Made by a program: the position numbers and the translations under genes. A stretch of DNA of 44,032 nucleotides from Oceanospirillales bacterium (GTDB lineage Bacteria > Pseudomonadota > Gammaproteobacteria > Pseudomonadales > Endozoicomonadaceae), in the NCBI GenBank assembly GCA_004762125.1, contig SIHQ01000031.1:1-44032 (forward strand). Reading direction: 5' to 3'. The notes beneath the pieces were generated by a model. That model saw nothing but the letters and a program-made list of their open reading frames with translations. It ran no database searches and was not told the DNA's origin. This document shows, piece after piece, positions 1 through 7,857 of this stretch; within the stretch, counting starts at the first letter, position 1, and each line of letters opens with the position of its first letter.

Positions 1-3
1 TTT

Positions 4-122
4 TGCCTGGTGACCATAGAGTATTGGAACCACCCGATCCCATCCCGAACTCGGAAGTGAAACGATACATCGCCGATGGTAGTGTGGGGTTTCCCCATGT
101 GAGAGTAGGTCATCGCCAGGCA
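4..122 (+). rRNA. rrf: 5S ribosomal RNA
   Basis: The stretch reads as a complete bacterial 5S rRNA. It opens with TGCCTGG and closes with the complementary CCAGGCA. Between them are the conserved CCCGAACTCGGAAGTGAAAC loop and the GATGGTAGTGTGGGGTTTCC segment typical of gammaproteobacteria. It is part of the large ribosomal subunit. It lies at the left edge, so the 16S and 23S genes of the operon are presumably just outside the window. A strong terminator follows directly. Confidence 0.96.
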
Positions 123-133
123 TTGAAATTAAG

Positions 134-167
134 AAGCCCAGTTGAGAAATTAACTGGGCTTTTTTTA
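134..167 (+). terminator. rRNA operon rho-independent terminator
   Basis: A perfect 10-bp stem (AAGCCCAGTT / AACTGGGCTT) with an 8-nt loop is followed by a run of T, just after the 5S gene. A second, weaker stem (AAAAGCTC at 177-184 with GAGCTTTT at 201-208) follows and may act as a backup terminator. Confidence 0.9.
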
Positions 168-280
168 TGCCTGATGAAAAGCTCAATAAAGAAATCTGCC
201 GAGCTTTTTCTTTATGTGTCGATAAATGAGAGGATATGAAACAGTCAGTTTAAATAATTTGACTTGATCAGGGAAAGGTC

Positions 281-1141
281 ATGTTGCGGAAAATTTTGTG
301 CTTTATCATTCTTATCGGACTATCTGGTCTATCGACAGCCTTTCCTGATATTCCCTTTCTTGAATCAGGTCTTCCTCAGGGTGATTATCAGAATCAGTGT
401 TCAGAGTGTCAGGTGGTTGATAATAACCTCTCTTGTCTCTGCGATACGCCCAAGGGATACTCCTTTCCGAGAACGCTTGATCTTTCATTGTGTAGTTTGC
501 CTTTGGTGTCCGTAAAAAATGGCAGACTCCACTGTGAAACTGATTTAGGGGTTATTCCAGATGATATTGAAGATACGTCTGTTGAACTAGAAGTTGCTCC
601 ATTACAGAGTGACCCGGAAAAGAAATTGCCTGAAGGTAACTACAGAGCCTATTGTCAGGAGTGCAGTGTTAGTAATAATGTCCTCGGCTGCAGCTGTAAA
701 ATTCCAGGCTGGTTCACTGATAGCTGGTACCAAAGCTCACTTCCCCTGTTGAGTTGTAATATCAAAGATAAGGTGATCTTTTCTGGGGGACAGCTTTTTT
801 GCTCTATCGAGGAAATGATCGATTTTCATGGACTGAAGAAATCAAACGAGCATGATAACAGTTGCTCTGATTGTTATTTTTCTGGCCCGACATTGCTTTG
901 TAAATGTAATAAAACTAAGTGTGGCTGGAGTAGTAAAGATTTCAGTAAAGAGCTGAACGTCAATAAATCGGCTTACCTTAATAGTGCTGCTAGTTGCACA
1001 GGAAAAATAAACAACTGTAATGGCAAACTGCGCTGTGGAGAATGCTGGGCTTATGATTACTTCGATCAGGGAGAATGGAATCGCCCTCACACTAGCTCCC
1101 ATACAAAGTATGGTTATTGCTATCCAAATGCTATCTGGTAA
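281..1141 (+). CDS. secreted Cys-rich protein with three CVNH-like repeats (putative lectin)
   Basis: The protein has 286 residues and a clear Sec signal peptide (hydrophobic residues 5-20, cleavage probably after STA). The rest consists of three Cys-rich repeats at about 33-86, 117-175 and 190-254. Each follows the pattern Gly/Asp...Cys-x2-Cys...(N)xL-x-C-x-C...Leu...(N)G-x-L-x-C. This resembles the CyanoVirin-N homology (CVNH) domain, with its C....xxLxAxC....DLxxxIxNxxGxLxw layout, though with extra Cys. CVNH proteins bind mannose-rich glycans. A secreted three-repeat form would suit binding of host or algal glycans, which is inference. The start is ATG with AGGGAAAGG 4-12 bases upstream. 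The gene stands alone between the rRNA operon and an exporter gene. The C-terminal 30 residues, rich in aromatics, are unassigned. The extracellular location is secure; the fold is likely but unproven. Confidence 0.62.
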   Translation: MLRKILCFIILIGLSGLSTAFPDIPFLESGLPQGDYQNQCSECQVVDNNLSCLCDTPKGYSFPRTLDLSLCSLPLVSVKNGRLHCETDLGVIPDDIEDTSVELEVAPLQSDPEKKLPEGNYRAYCQECSVSNNVLGCSCKIPGWFTDSWYQSSLPLLSCNIKDKVIFSGGQLFCSIEEMIDFHGLKKSNEHDNSCSDCYFSGPTLLCKCNKTKCGWSSKDFSKELNVNKSAYLNSAASCTGKINNCNGKLRCGECWAYDYFDQGEWNRPHTSSHTKYGYCYPNAIW

Positions 1142-1213
1142 AACAATTGTTCGACATTTGATGCCTCTCATCTAATATCACTGCTCTCCCCTCCTTTTCA
1201 CCTGCTGAATACC

Positions 1214-1227
1214 GGTGTAATTACACC
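1214..1227. promoter_or_regulatory. 14-bp perfect palindrome, possible operator
   Basis: GGTGTAATTACACC is a perfect palindrome. It sits 13 bases before the EamA start codon and just ahead of its ribosome binding site. It could be an operator for a dimeric repressor or a short mRNA hairpin; the sequence alone does not decide. Confidence 0.35.
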
Positions 1228-1240
1228 TCAAGGAATAATA

Positions 1241-2140
1241 ATGATTACAGCAGTTCTTTATTTTCTGACAGTCGTTATCTGGGGCACTACCTGGTTAGCA
1301 ATATCTATGCAGATTGGAGAAGCTCCGGTCGAGGTATCAATACTCTATCGTTTTGCTCTGGCCGGTATCGTGATGTTCATTATTCTGGGTTTGAGCCGAA
1401 ATTTGCAAAAGCTCAATAGAGAAGATCATTTTTATACCCTGCTTCAGGGATGCTGCCTCTTCTGCCTTAATTTTTTCTGCTTTTATTCTGCCGTGCAGTA
1501 TATAAACAGCGGGCTTGCTTCAGTGGTCTTTTCTGTTGCCACTATTACGAACTGTATCTGTAACTGGCTTTTTTACAGAAAACTACCAACCAACAAAGTT
1601 GTTCTTGGCTCTCTAATTGGCTTAGTTGGCATTTGTTTTTTATTTTGGCCTGAATTTTCCACAGATAAACCTTGGGGAGAAACACTGAAAGGTATTGGCT
1701 ATGCAATTCTTGGAACACTCTTCTTTTCTCTTGGAAATATGATCTCATACAGGCATCAAATAAAGGGGATTAAGCCACCAACGACTAATGCTTGGGGAAT
1801 GCTGTACGGTGTTATTGCAATGCTGTTGCTTATTAAGCTTCAAGGTATATCGTTTACCATGAGTTGGAAATCAGAGTATCTGGCTTCACTTGTCTATCTA
1901 GCGATTCCCGGTTCAGTGGTGGCGTTTACAACGTATTTAATGCTGATTCTACGAGTTGGAGCAGACAGAGCCGCTTATGCCACCGTTATGTTTCCCGCTG
2001 TAGCGCTTACCTTGTCTTCTATCTACGAAGGGTATCAATGGACAGACTTAGCCATAACAGGGTTTGTATTGGTAGCTGTTGGGAATGTTGTAATATTTGT
2101 GAAATGGCCTGAACGACGTGTATCTGTTAGCAGTTCTTGA
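1241..2140 (+). CDS. EamA-family (drug/metabolite superfamily) inner-membrane transporter
   Basis: The 299-residue protein is hydrophobic throughout, with about ten membrane segments. It has the duplicated EamA layout: repeat one starts with the family-like WGTTWLAIS motif at about 15-23, and repeat two follows from about residue 150. Members export amino acids, metabolites or drugs by proton antiport; the substrate cannot be read from sequence. The length is normal for the family. The start is ATG with AAGGA seven bases upstream. A palindrome precedes it, and no regulator gene is adjacent. The C-terminus ends in a short basic and Ser-rich cytoplasmic tail. Confidence 0.88.
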   Translation: MITAVLYFLTVVIWGTTWLAISMQIGEAPVEVSILYRFALAGIVMFIILGLSRNLQKLNREDHFYTLLQGCCLFCLNFFCFYSAVQYINSGLASVVFSVATITNCICNWLFYRKLPTNKVVLGSLIGLVGICFLFWPEFSTDKPWGETLKGIGYAILGTLFFSLGNMISYRHQIKGIKPPTTNAWGMLYGVIAMLLLIKLQGISFTMSWKSEYLASLVYLAIPGSVVAFTTYLMLILRVGADRAAYATVMFPAVALTLSSIYEGYQWTDLAITGFVLVAVGNVVIFVKWPERRVSVSSS

Positions 2141-2370
2141 AGGTTGTCAGTTTTACTAACTGCCTTGTTATAACAATTAGTCTCACCTGTATCTATGCTT
2201 CCTAATAGCAAAACATATTATGAAAATCTGGAAAGGTATTTCAAGCTGAGAACGTTTATCAAAATCAGCTTTAAAAAGCTCTTCTAAGAGCAGTTACTAA
2301 AATCTGGAATGTACAGTAGCAATAGAAGCAGTGCTTTCGCATTGGTTGATACGAGATTAAATTTATAGAG

Positions 2371-2407
2371 AACAGACCTTTAATACAGGCCTGTTTTTTT
2401 TGGAGGT
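2371..2407 (+). terminator. intrinsic terminator abutting the ribosome binding site of the cyclase-like gene
   Basis: The hairpin arms AACAGACCT (2371-2379) and AGGCCTGTT (2386-2394) pair with one internal mismatch and are followed by eight T. The next bases are the strong Shine-Dalgarno sequence GGAGGT (2402-2407) of the downstream TTG start at 2414. There is no room for a promoter between terminator and start, so the downstream gene needs read-through or antitermination. The 230 bases from 2141 to 2370 hold no recognisable gene. Confidence 0.65.
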
Positions 2408-2413
2408 AGCAGA

Positions 2414-4045
2414 TTGCAGAGAAGTGATTTGAACGTAAAAACTACGGGAGCGCAACCTGGTAGCTATAAACCACCAGAGCTCTCGAGGACAGGCATAAGA
2501 CGCTTAGGGCGTATCAGATCTGTAGAAAACCTCGATTTGTCACCATCAAGCTCTCAAATAAGTTTTTTTACAGGTTCTGCTCCTTCTTCACCGGGCACTC
2601 GGAAAGCAACTATATTGAGTCCACTGACCAAATATACAAGTACTAATACATTGTCTTCTGGCGCTGCAAAAGAGTTCCGTTGGCCTGTGTTAGCTCCGCA
2701 GCATGTGCAGGCGAGCTTTGGTGTTCAATGGAAACAGCAAGGTTCCGGGGCTAGCTCAGCAAACAGTTCCCGAAGGAACTCGATCGCTCCGATAGAAGCC
2801 GATCCTAAATTTCTACAGTTATTAGCGAATAGCCTTGTTTTGAATTCTCAGGCTGATTCGCTGCCGGCAACAGTTGAAGTTAAAACCAATACCCCTCCAG
2901 AAAATAGAGACTACATTAAAAATCTACCAACTATTAAGGGGCTTGATAAGGTCTGTAGTTATCAATATCAGGGTTACTCAAGAGCGCATTTAGAAGCGTT
3001 TTGCAAAAATATAGAAAGAGAAAGAGGTGTCCTTGGTCTTAGGCCCTTTGATTCTCTTGGAACCTCTCTTACTGAAGAAGGGCTCGAATCAAAGCCTAAA
3101 GCTGCAGCTATGAAGTCAGCTGACTGGGGAGCTCAGGCGTCAAGGATTCCAAAAAATCAAACTCTCAGTAAGTTAGTAGGAGTTGATTTTTCTGTAATTG
3201 AAGAAGCACAAATTAAATCTGATCAGTCAGAACTACCTACTTCTATTCTTAAATTATCCAAGGCTCGTATTACAGAGTTAGAACAGGCTGTCATTAATAC
3301 AGAGACCGATCAGAAAGTCCTGGAAGAGCGTAGAGAGCTGGAAGATGGTGTTCTTTTGTTTACTGGTAGGCCAAGAGGTAGCCAGAGTACCTTCAAATAC
3401 AAACTGATCCCTGATGGTTCAAGACAGTATGATGTATACATTGAGGTAGCTGGCAAGATGGAGCCTCTCGATGTGTATGATTTTATTCCGGACTATGACA
3501 TCGCCTTCCTCAGTTTTGAAATTGCCGTCACTGACTTGGGTGGAGAACATAAGGTAACCCCCTTTGTAGTGAGTGATGCTTGTGATCATAGATTTCACAT
3601 AACCAAAGGACAGGATAGAAAAGGAGCAGACATACAGGTTGAAGGATACAAAATGGAAGGTGGAGAACCACAGAAGGTAATGGACGAGGTTATTGGTCTG
3701 GCGTCAGAAAAACTAAAGGAATACATACCTGAGCTGAATCGTGATATTGGAAGAACAGAAAACAATCCTATGATCCATCATGGTGCTGCATTTGATTTTT
3801 CGGGTACGGATTTACAGAGTTGCTTACCCATGGTTCTTATTATTTCCAAGCCTTTTGGCGCTCTGGATGAACAATATTACATTGTTGAAAACCTGAACCA
3901 GTTACGATCGATTATACAGGAGATGAAGAACAGTAAATACTTCATCAATACAAACCACTTTGATGAACTGTCAGATATTCGTGCAGAGTCATTTACTCAT
4001 TATCGAAGAAAAATATCGGCTCTTTCAACAGATGAACCCGTGTAA
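2414..4045 (+). CDS. ExoY / edema factor / CyaA-class nucleotidyl cyclase-like toxin
   Basis: The 543-residue protein has a Ser/Pro-rich disordered N-terminus (1-150) and a C-terminal region that can be matched by eye to Pseudomonas ExoY and anthrax edema factor (EF). Shared marks, in order, are GLRPF (208-212); EEG (221-223); two Lys seven apart (K227, K234), the spacing of EF K346/K353 and ExoY K81/K88; SADWGAQA (235-242) for family SSDWGPxAG; LSK (251-253); RITELE (285-290); PDYD (359-362), giving the D-x-D metal pair D360/D362 (EF D491/D493); and HHG (455-457), with H456 matching EF H577. Two differences stand out: EF H351 corresponds to A232 and EF N583 to F462, so activity may be altered. 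The family makes cAMP, cGMP or other cyclic nucleotides inside host cells after activation by a host protein (actin or calmodulin). The start is TTG with an excellent GGAGGT seven bases upstream. No T3SS chaperone or MARTX partner is adjacent. The family call is good; activity and secretion route are inference. Confidence 0.72.
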   Translation: MQRSDLNVKTTGAQPGSYKPPELSRTGIRRLGRIRSVENLDLSPSSSQISFFTGSAPSSPGTRKATILSPLTKYTSTNTLSSGAAKEFRWPVLAPQHVQASFGVQWKQQGSGASSANSSRRNSIAPIEADPKFLQLLANSLVLNSQADSLPATVEVKTNTPPENRDYIKNLPTIKGLDKVCSYQYQGYSRAHLEAFCKNIERERGVLGLRPFDSLGTSLTEEGLESKPKAAAMKSADWGAQASRIPKNQTLSKLVGVDFSVIEEAQIKSDQSELPTSILKLSKARITELEQAVINTETDQKVLEERRELEDGVLLFTGRPRGSQSTFKYKLIPDGSRQYDVYIEVAGKMEPLDVYDFIPDYDIAFLSFEIAVTDLGGEHKVTPFVVSDACDHRFHITKGQDRKGADIQVEGYKMEGGEPQKVMDEVIGLASEKLKEYIPELNRDIGRTENNPMIHHGAAFDFSGTDLQSCLPMVLIISKPFGALDEQYYIVENLNQLRSIIQEMKNSKYFINTNHFDELSDIRAESFTHYRRKISALSTDEPV

Positions 4046-4076
4046 GAATCTCTTCATGCAATAGTATCTGTAAGGA

Positions 4077-4412
4077 TCAAGCCATTGTCAGAGAATCCTT
4101 CAGTCCATTTCGCTCAGCATTCATATAAATAAAGTGCAATCTTACTGCTATAAAGCAGGCAGCTATAACACTTCCCAGCAGTGCATTGGAAAGACCCATT
4201 ATGAACAGTCCCGCCAAAGAAGCAAAGGGTAACCAAGGCAAGAGAAGATACATCAAACGCAGATAGGCGCGAGTTCTATTCTGATTGTTAGCCCCAAAGA
4301 GGCCTAGTAAAAACAGTGGAAGAATCATCAGTGGCATGATGGCCAGAACGAGTGTCAACAAGACAAGCCAGTCTGGTGATGTGCTGGCAAATTGTTGCAA
4401 AGTCGTCAGCAT
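4077..4412 (-). CDS. small multi-pass membrane protein, unknown function
   Basis: About 111 residues with three predicted membrane helices: a Leu/Ile-rich segment right after the start, one around the middle (YLLLPWLPFASLAGLFIMG) and one near the C-terminus. It is not recognised as a known family. The start at 4412 is preferred because GGAG lies about ten bases upstream; an in-frame codon at 4439 would add nine residues. A three-codon reading frame (ATG-ACA-TGC-TGA) with better ribosome spacing overlaps the chosen ATG, so translation may involve re-initiation. It lies downstream of the flavoprotein gene on the same strand, beyond a hairpin. Confidence 0.55.
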   Translation of the reverse strand: MLTTLQQFASTSPDWLVLLTLVLAIMPLMILPLFLLGLFGANNQNRTRAYLRLMYLLLPWLPFASLAGLFIMGLSNALLGSVIAACFIAVRLHFIYMNAERNGLKDSLTMA

Positions 4413-4572
4413 GTCATGTGTTCTCCATTTAAGTTGCACTTATGATGACGGTTTTTGGAAAAGTTTACTGTAAGAGCTTGCCGACTCTGGGCTGGCAGAG
4501 ATGACAACTCTATTCGAAGTAATACGAATTTGAAGGAAAAATAATTCGGTATTAAACAGGAATATGCTGATA

Positions 4573-4598
4573 GCAAAGGCCTGTAAACAGGCCTTTGC
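4573..4598 (-). terminator. hairpin terminator downstream of the flavoprotein gene
   Basis: A perfect 12-bp stem, GCAAAGGCCTGT and its complement, closes a 2-nt loop 11 bases past the flavoprotein stop codon. The U-tract is weak (TTT lies inside the stem), so termination may be partial. Confidence 0.6.
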
Positions 4599-4609
4599 AT
4601 AGATAATAA

Positions 4610-5821
4610 TCAGAGTTCTTTAGGGTCAATGCTATCGTCAGACAACCGGGCAGGATCAACCACAGAGCCTGACTGAATCAATTTTTTGGCAGCCATGAAC
4701 TCTTTCATGCGATTTACACAGTCAGCAGCAATCAGTTTATCGTCTTTCAAGTACCAGGCTACAAAACTTCTGCCTTCCTCGTCATCACCTCGCAGTACAA
4801 TCTGATCGTAACCTCGACTGAGTCCGGCAATTTGCAGTTTCATATCGTATTGATCAGACCAAAACCATGGATTAGCAACATATGGTTTTTTATTTCCACA
4901 GAGTGAAGCCGCCGCTGTTTTGGCTTGTTCCATCGCATTTGGCACAGATTCAAGGCGCATACGCTGGCCTGAAGGAGCAGGAAAGCTGGTGCAGTCTCCC
5001 GCAGCAACTACATCCGGATGACTGGTCTGAGCAAATTCATCAACCAGTACACCGTTGTCTATAGCCAGCCCTGCAGCACTAGCCAGCTCTGTATTGGGTT
5101 CTATGCCCACACCAATAATGACCAGGTCAGCTTCAAGACGGCTCTTGTCGTCAAGAATGACAGACTGAACTTTCTCATTACCTTCAATAGCCTTGATGAT
5201 GGTGTTGGTGTTGATAGTAACGCCTTCTTCACCATGGATTCGGCTGTAAAAAGCCGAAACCTCAGGGGCAGTAACCCGCTGAAGAACCCGATCCATAGCT
5301 TCCAATACGGTGGCCTCAATATTTAGTTTTCTGAGTGCGGCAGCGGCCTCAAGTCCGATATAACCACCACCAACGATGACGGCTTTTTTCCCAGCAGAAG
5401 CACTTTTTTGAATACTCTCAATGTCTTGAGCTGTACGCAGGTAATGAACACCAGCTAAATGACTGCCTTCAATGTTAAGTTTTCGAGGGCTTGAGCCAGT
5501 GCAGAGAGCGAGCTTGTTGAACTCGATGGTTTCTCCTGCTGATGTGGTGAGATGTTTATTATCGAGATCAATGGCTGAAATTTTGGTTCCCAGCTTGAAC
5601 TGAATGTTTTGTTTTTCGTAGAACGCAGCTGGGCGGATGAGAATCTGATCCAGCGTTTTTTCGCCAGCGAGAACTGCTTTGGAAAGTGGTGGGCGATGGT
5701 ATGGAAGAGAAGGTTCATCACCTATAACCAGAATATCTCCATCCCAACCTTCGGCTCTCAAGCTGGTTGCGAGCTGGGCTGCAGCGTGGCTGGCTCCGAC
5801 AATTACACAGACTTCGTTCAT
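4610..5821 (-). CDS. NAD(P)H-dependent FAD oxidoreductase, ferredoxin/rubredoxin reductase type
   Basis: The 403-residue flavoprotein follows the class used by BphA4, putidaredoxin reductase and HcaD. It has an N-terminal FAD Rossmann fold with the GASHAA variant of the dinucleotide motif (residues 9-14), then YHRPPLSK, a central NAD-binding motif GGGYIGLE around residue 150, the second FAD motif AAGDC near 275, and a C-terminal reductase dimerisation domain. Such enzymes pass electrons from NADH to a small ferredoxin or rubredoxin that feeds an oxygenase or P450. No oxygenase or ferredoxin gene is next to it, so its partner is unknown. The start is ATG with AGGA upstream. The active-site disulfide of true disulfide reductases is absent, as expected for this class. 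Confidence 0.87.
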   Translation of the reverse strand: MNEVCVIVGASHAAAQLATSLRAEGWDGDILVIGDEPSLPYHRPPLSKAVLAGEKTLDQILIRPAAFYEKQNIQFKLGTKISAIDLDNKHLTTSAGETIEFNKLALCTGSSPRKLNIEGSHLAGVHYLRTAQDIESIQKSASAGKKAVIVGGGYIGLEAAAALRKLNIEATVLEAMDRVLQRVTAPEVSAFYSRIHGEEGVTINTNTIIKAIEGNEKVQSVILDDKSRLEADLVIIGVGIEPNTELASAAGLAIDNGVLVDEFAQTSHPDVVAAGDCTSFPAPSGQRMRLESVPNAMEQAKTAAASLCGNKKPYVANPWFWSDQYDMKLQIAGLSRGYDQIVLRGDDEEGRSFVAWYLKDDKLIAADCVNRMKEFMAAKKLIQSGSVVDPARLSDDSIDPKEL

Positions 5822-5994
5822 GAGGGGTCCTGACTCTTATTTTTATGATCTTTAGCCGAACAGAAAATACGTTTCCCGTCGGAGATTCCTATTGAGCCAG
5901 TTATATGGACTTACAGAATTGAATACTACCTATAAAGGGATTAGAAACGGTAAACCCTCTTAGTAGGGGCTTTACTGAGAGAAAGGAAGAGTGA

Positions 5995-6454
5995 TCAGTA
6001 CGGTGATGGTGGAGCTATATAAAATGCTCCCCAGTAACTGGCGTCAGGCCACCATGTTGGCAGTAGTAAATCATCGGTTCTGGTGTAGGAACGAGTAGCT
6101 CCAACATTATGAGTTCCGTCCTCGGTAACGTGGATGATGGGTTGTGCGCGCTGTTTGTATAAAAAATCAGGCAAAATTGCAGCTACAGACCAATCTTGGT
6201 CAGATTGATTCTCCGCATTCCAGCCATCAGAGTTATCAAACGGGTGAACCATTATCTTCATGGTCATATCATCTTTGGAAAGCATGGAATAAACAAAGCT
6301 GTTATAGACAGCCAATACATCATCATTACTTTTTGGCATGTTGATTGCTGGGCCCAGAGGCAAATGAGTAGAGATAAGAGTGGGGGTTTGAGCAGAATGC
6401 GGATTGAGCTGAAAGAGCGAAAGCCACAAGAATAAGCGCTTTAACTAGCTTCAT
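5995..6454 (-). pseudogene. frameshifted small secreted protein
   Basis: An ATG at 6454 with a GAGG ribosome site encodes a good signal peptide (MKLVKALILVAFALSAQSAF) and then Cys-Ser-Asn-Pro. This frame stops after about 42 codons. The rest of a coherent 130-residue protein, ending in PSPY at 5998, lies in the next frame. The two frames can be joined by one base change at the G5 tract at 6382-6386. The joined product would be about 145 residues, periplasmic or exported, rich in Trp and Asp, with no recognised domain. The mature frame has only a TTG as an upstream start and no signal peptide of its own. It may be a true pseudogene, a sequencing error in the homopolymer, or a phase-variable tract. 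Confidence 0.6.
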
Positions 6455-6576
6455 TAGGAAACCTCAAGGCTTAGTGGCCAAGTGTATAGACATTGATCTA
6501 ACAAAATAGACCAATGACTGAGCTTAGGGTTCCTTACTGCTTTAACTATATCGATGTAATGGGTATTTGGCAGGAC

Positions 6577-6597
6577 GCCGGATGATGCTCATCCGGC
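6577..6597. terminator. strong hairpin downstream of yceI
   Basis: GCCGGATGA and TCATCCGGC form a perfect 9-bp GC-rich stem with a 3-nt loop, 12 bases beyond the yceI stop. The following bases are TTTAAAAAG on the plus strand and not U-rich on the minus strand. It may act as a terminator or an mRNA 3'-end stabiliser. Confidence 0.5.
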
Positions 6598-6608
6598 TTT
6601 AAAAAGAG

Positions 6609-7193
6609 TTACTTACGAACTCCTTCTATTTCCAAAGTCAGGTAGATGGTAGAAGAGGCTGGGCCAAGGTTCATCATGTTGTAGTCAGCCATTTTCAGTT
6701 CTGTCGTACCAGAAAAACCTGCACGGTAGCCGCCCCATGGATCTTTGCCTTCACCGATCTTAACTGCATCGATAACCACTTCTTTGGTGATACCTTTCAG
6801 AGTGAAATCTCCGTAGATTTTCGCTTTCAGGCCATCCTTACTTTCAATACGAGTGCTAACAAATTTAGCTTCAGGAAACTTCTTAGTATTCAGGAAGTCA
6901 CCACTACGCAGATGCTTATCTCGTTCAGCGTGATCGCTATCAAGAGACGTTGTATTAATGGTGACTTCAATTTTTGAATCTTCAAAGTTCTTTTCATCCA
7001 GAGTGAAAGAACCTTCGAAGTTTTCAAAGTTGCCGTGCAACCAGCTGTAACCCAGATGGCTTACCTTGAAGTTGATAAAGGCGTGAGCACCCTTGGTATC
7101 AACAACATAGTCAGCAGCCATGGCAGGTACAGATATACCTATTACAGAAGCAGAAAGAGCTACTGCAGCCAGTGTTTTTTTAATAATGCTCAA
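6609..7193 (-). CDS. yceI: YceI-family periplasmic lipocalin-like protein
   Basis: The 194-residue protein has a Sec signal peptide (cleavage after AMA, residue 26) followed by the YceI beta-barrel domain. Family marks are the YVVDTKGAHAFINFKVSHLG opening, the middle DxDHAERDKHLRSGDFLN segment, FTLKGITKEV, and the ending GxxSSTIYLTLEIEG. YceI proteins bind isoprenoid-type lipids such as polyprenyls or ubiquinone in the periplasm. The gene follows the cytochrome b561 gene by four bases, the same pairing as E. coli yceJ-yceI, so the two are co-transcribed and probably share a quinone- or lipid-linked redox role. Full length, no defects seen. Confidence 0.93.
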   Translation of the reverse strand: MSIIKKTLAAVALSASVIGISVPAMAADYVVDTKGAHAFINFKVSHLGYSWLHGNFENFEGSFTLDEKNFEDSKIEVTINTTSLDSDHAERDKHLRSGDFLNTKKFPEAKFVSTRIESKDGLKAKIYGDFTLKGITKEVVIDAVKIGEGKDPWGGYRAGFSGTTELKMADYNMMNLGPASSTIYLTLEIEGVRK

Positions 7194-7197
7194 GGGG

Positions 7198-7749
7198 TTA
7201 CTCTCCGGTCTTTATCATTCGAGTTAGTGTTTTGTCTTTATCAATCAGGTGGTGTTTGATTGCTGCTGCTGCATGCCCTGCTGCACTGATGATCAGCCCC
7301 CAGGCTAGGTAAAAATGCAGTTCTCCTGCCAGATCTTCCTGTCCTTCGAAACCATCAAGCAGAGCAGGAACTTCAAACCAGCCAAAGAAAGAAATGCCAC
7401 GACCGTCAGCCGTGCTAATCAAATAGCCGGTGAGCATAATAGCAATCAGCAATGTATACAGTGCGCTATGCCCCAGTTTTGCTAATCGAACTGTCCATTC
7501 GCCGTGTTCTGGTAAAATGGCTGGAGTAGGGGAGGCCAGTTTCCAGATAATTCGAAACGCAGTTACGGCAAGCAACGCCAGGCCAAAGCTTTTATGCCAC
7601 CAGGGAAGTGTTCGATAGAGTGGATCATAATACGACAAAGACAGCATATAAAGGCCTACACCAAACAGTGAGAACACGGTCAGTGCACTGAGCCAGTGAA
7701 CCATGATGGTTATGCGTCCATAGCCTTGTTGAGTATTTTTCCAGCCGCT
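7198..7749 (-). CDS. yceJ: cytochrome b561-type membrane protein (YceJ/CybB family)
   Basis: About 183 residues with four membrane helices and conserved haem-ligand His: MVHWLSA near the N-terminus, WWHKSFGL, and HFYLAW and AAGHAAAA toward the C-terminus. This is the prokaryotic di-haem cytochrome b561 pattern. It is an inner-membrane protein likely to oxidise quinol; E. coli CybB is a superoxide:ubiquinone oxidoreductase. The start is placed at ATG 7749, which has GGAGAG seven bases upstream, rather than the TTG at 7767 that overlaps that site. It is the first gene of a two-gene operon with yceI. Confidence 0.9.
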   Translation of the reverse strand, partial: SGWKNTQQGYGRITIMVHWLSALTVFSLFGVGLYMLSLSYYDPLYRTLPWWHKSFGLALLAVTAFRIIWKLASPTPAILPEHGEWTVRLAKLGHSALYTLLIAIMLTGYLISTADGRGISFFGWFEVPALLDGFEGQEDLAGELHFYLAWGLIISAAGHAAAAIKHHLIDKDKTLTRMIKTGE

Positions 7750-7857
7750 CATTAGAACTCTCTCCAAACTTGATGAAGAGATTAACGGAATAAATGCATG
7801 AAAAAAATCGCAAAGTTTTGAAGAAAATGATCGAATAAATCGATTTAAAAGCAGTTA

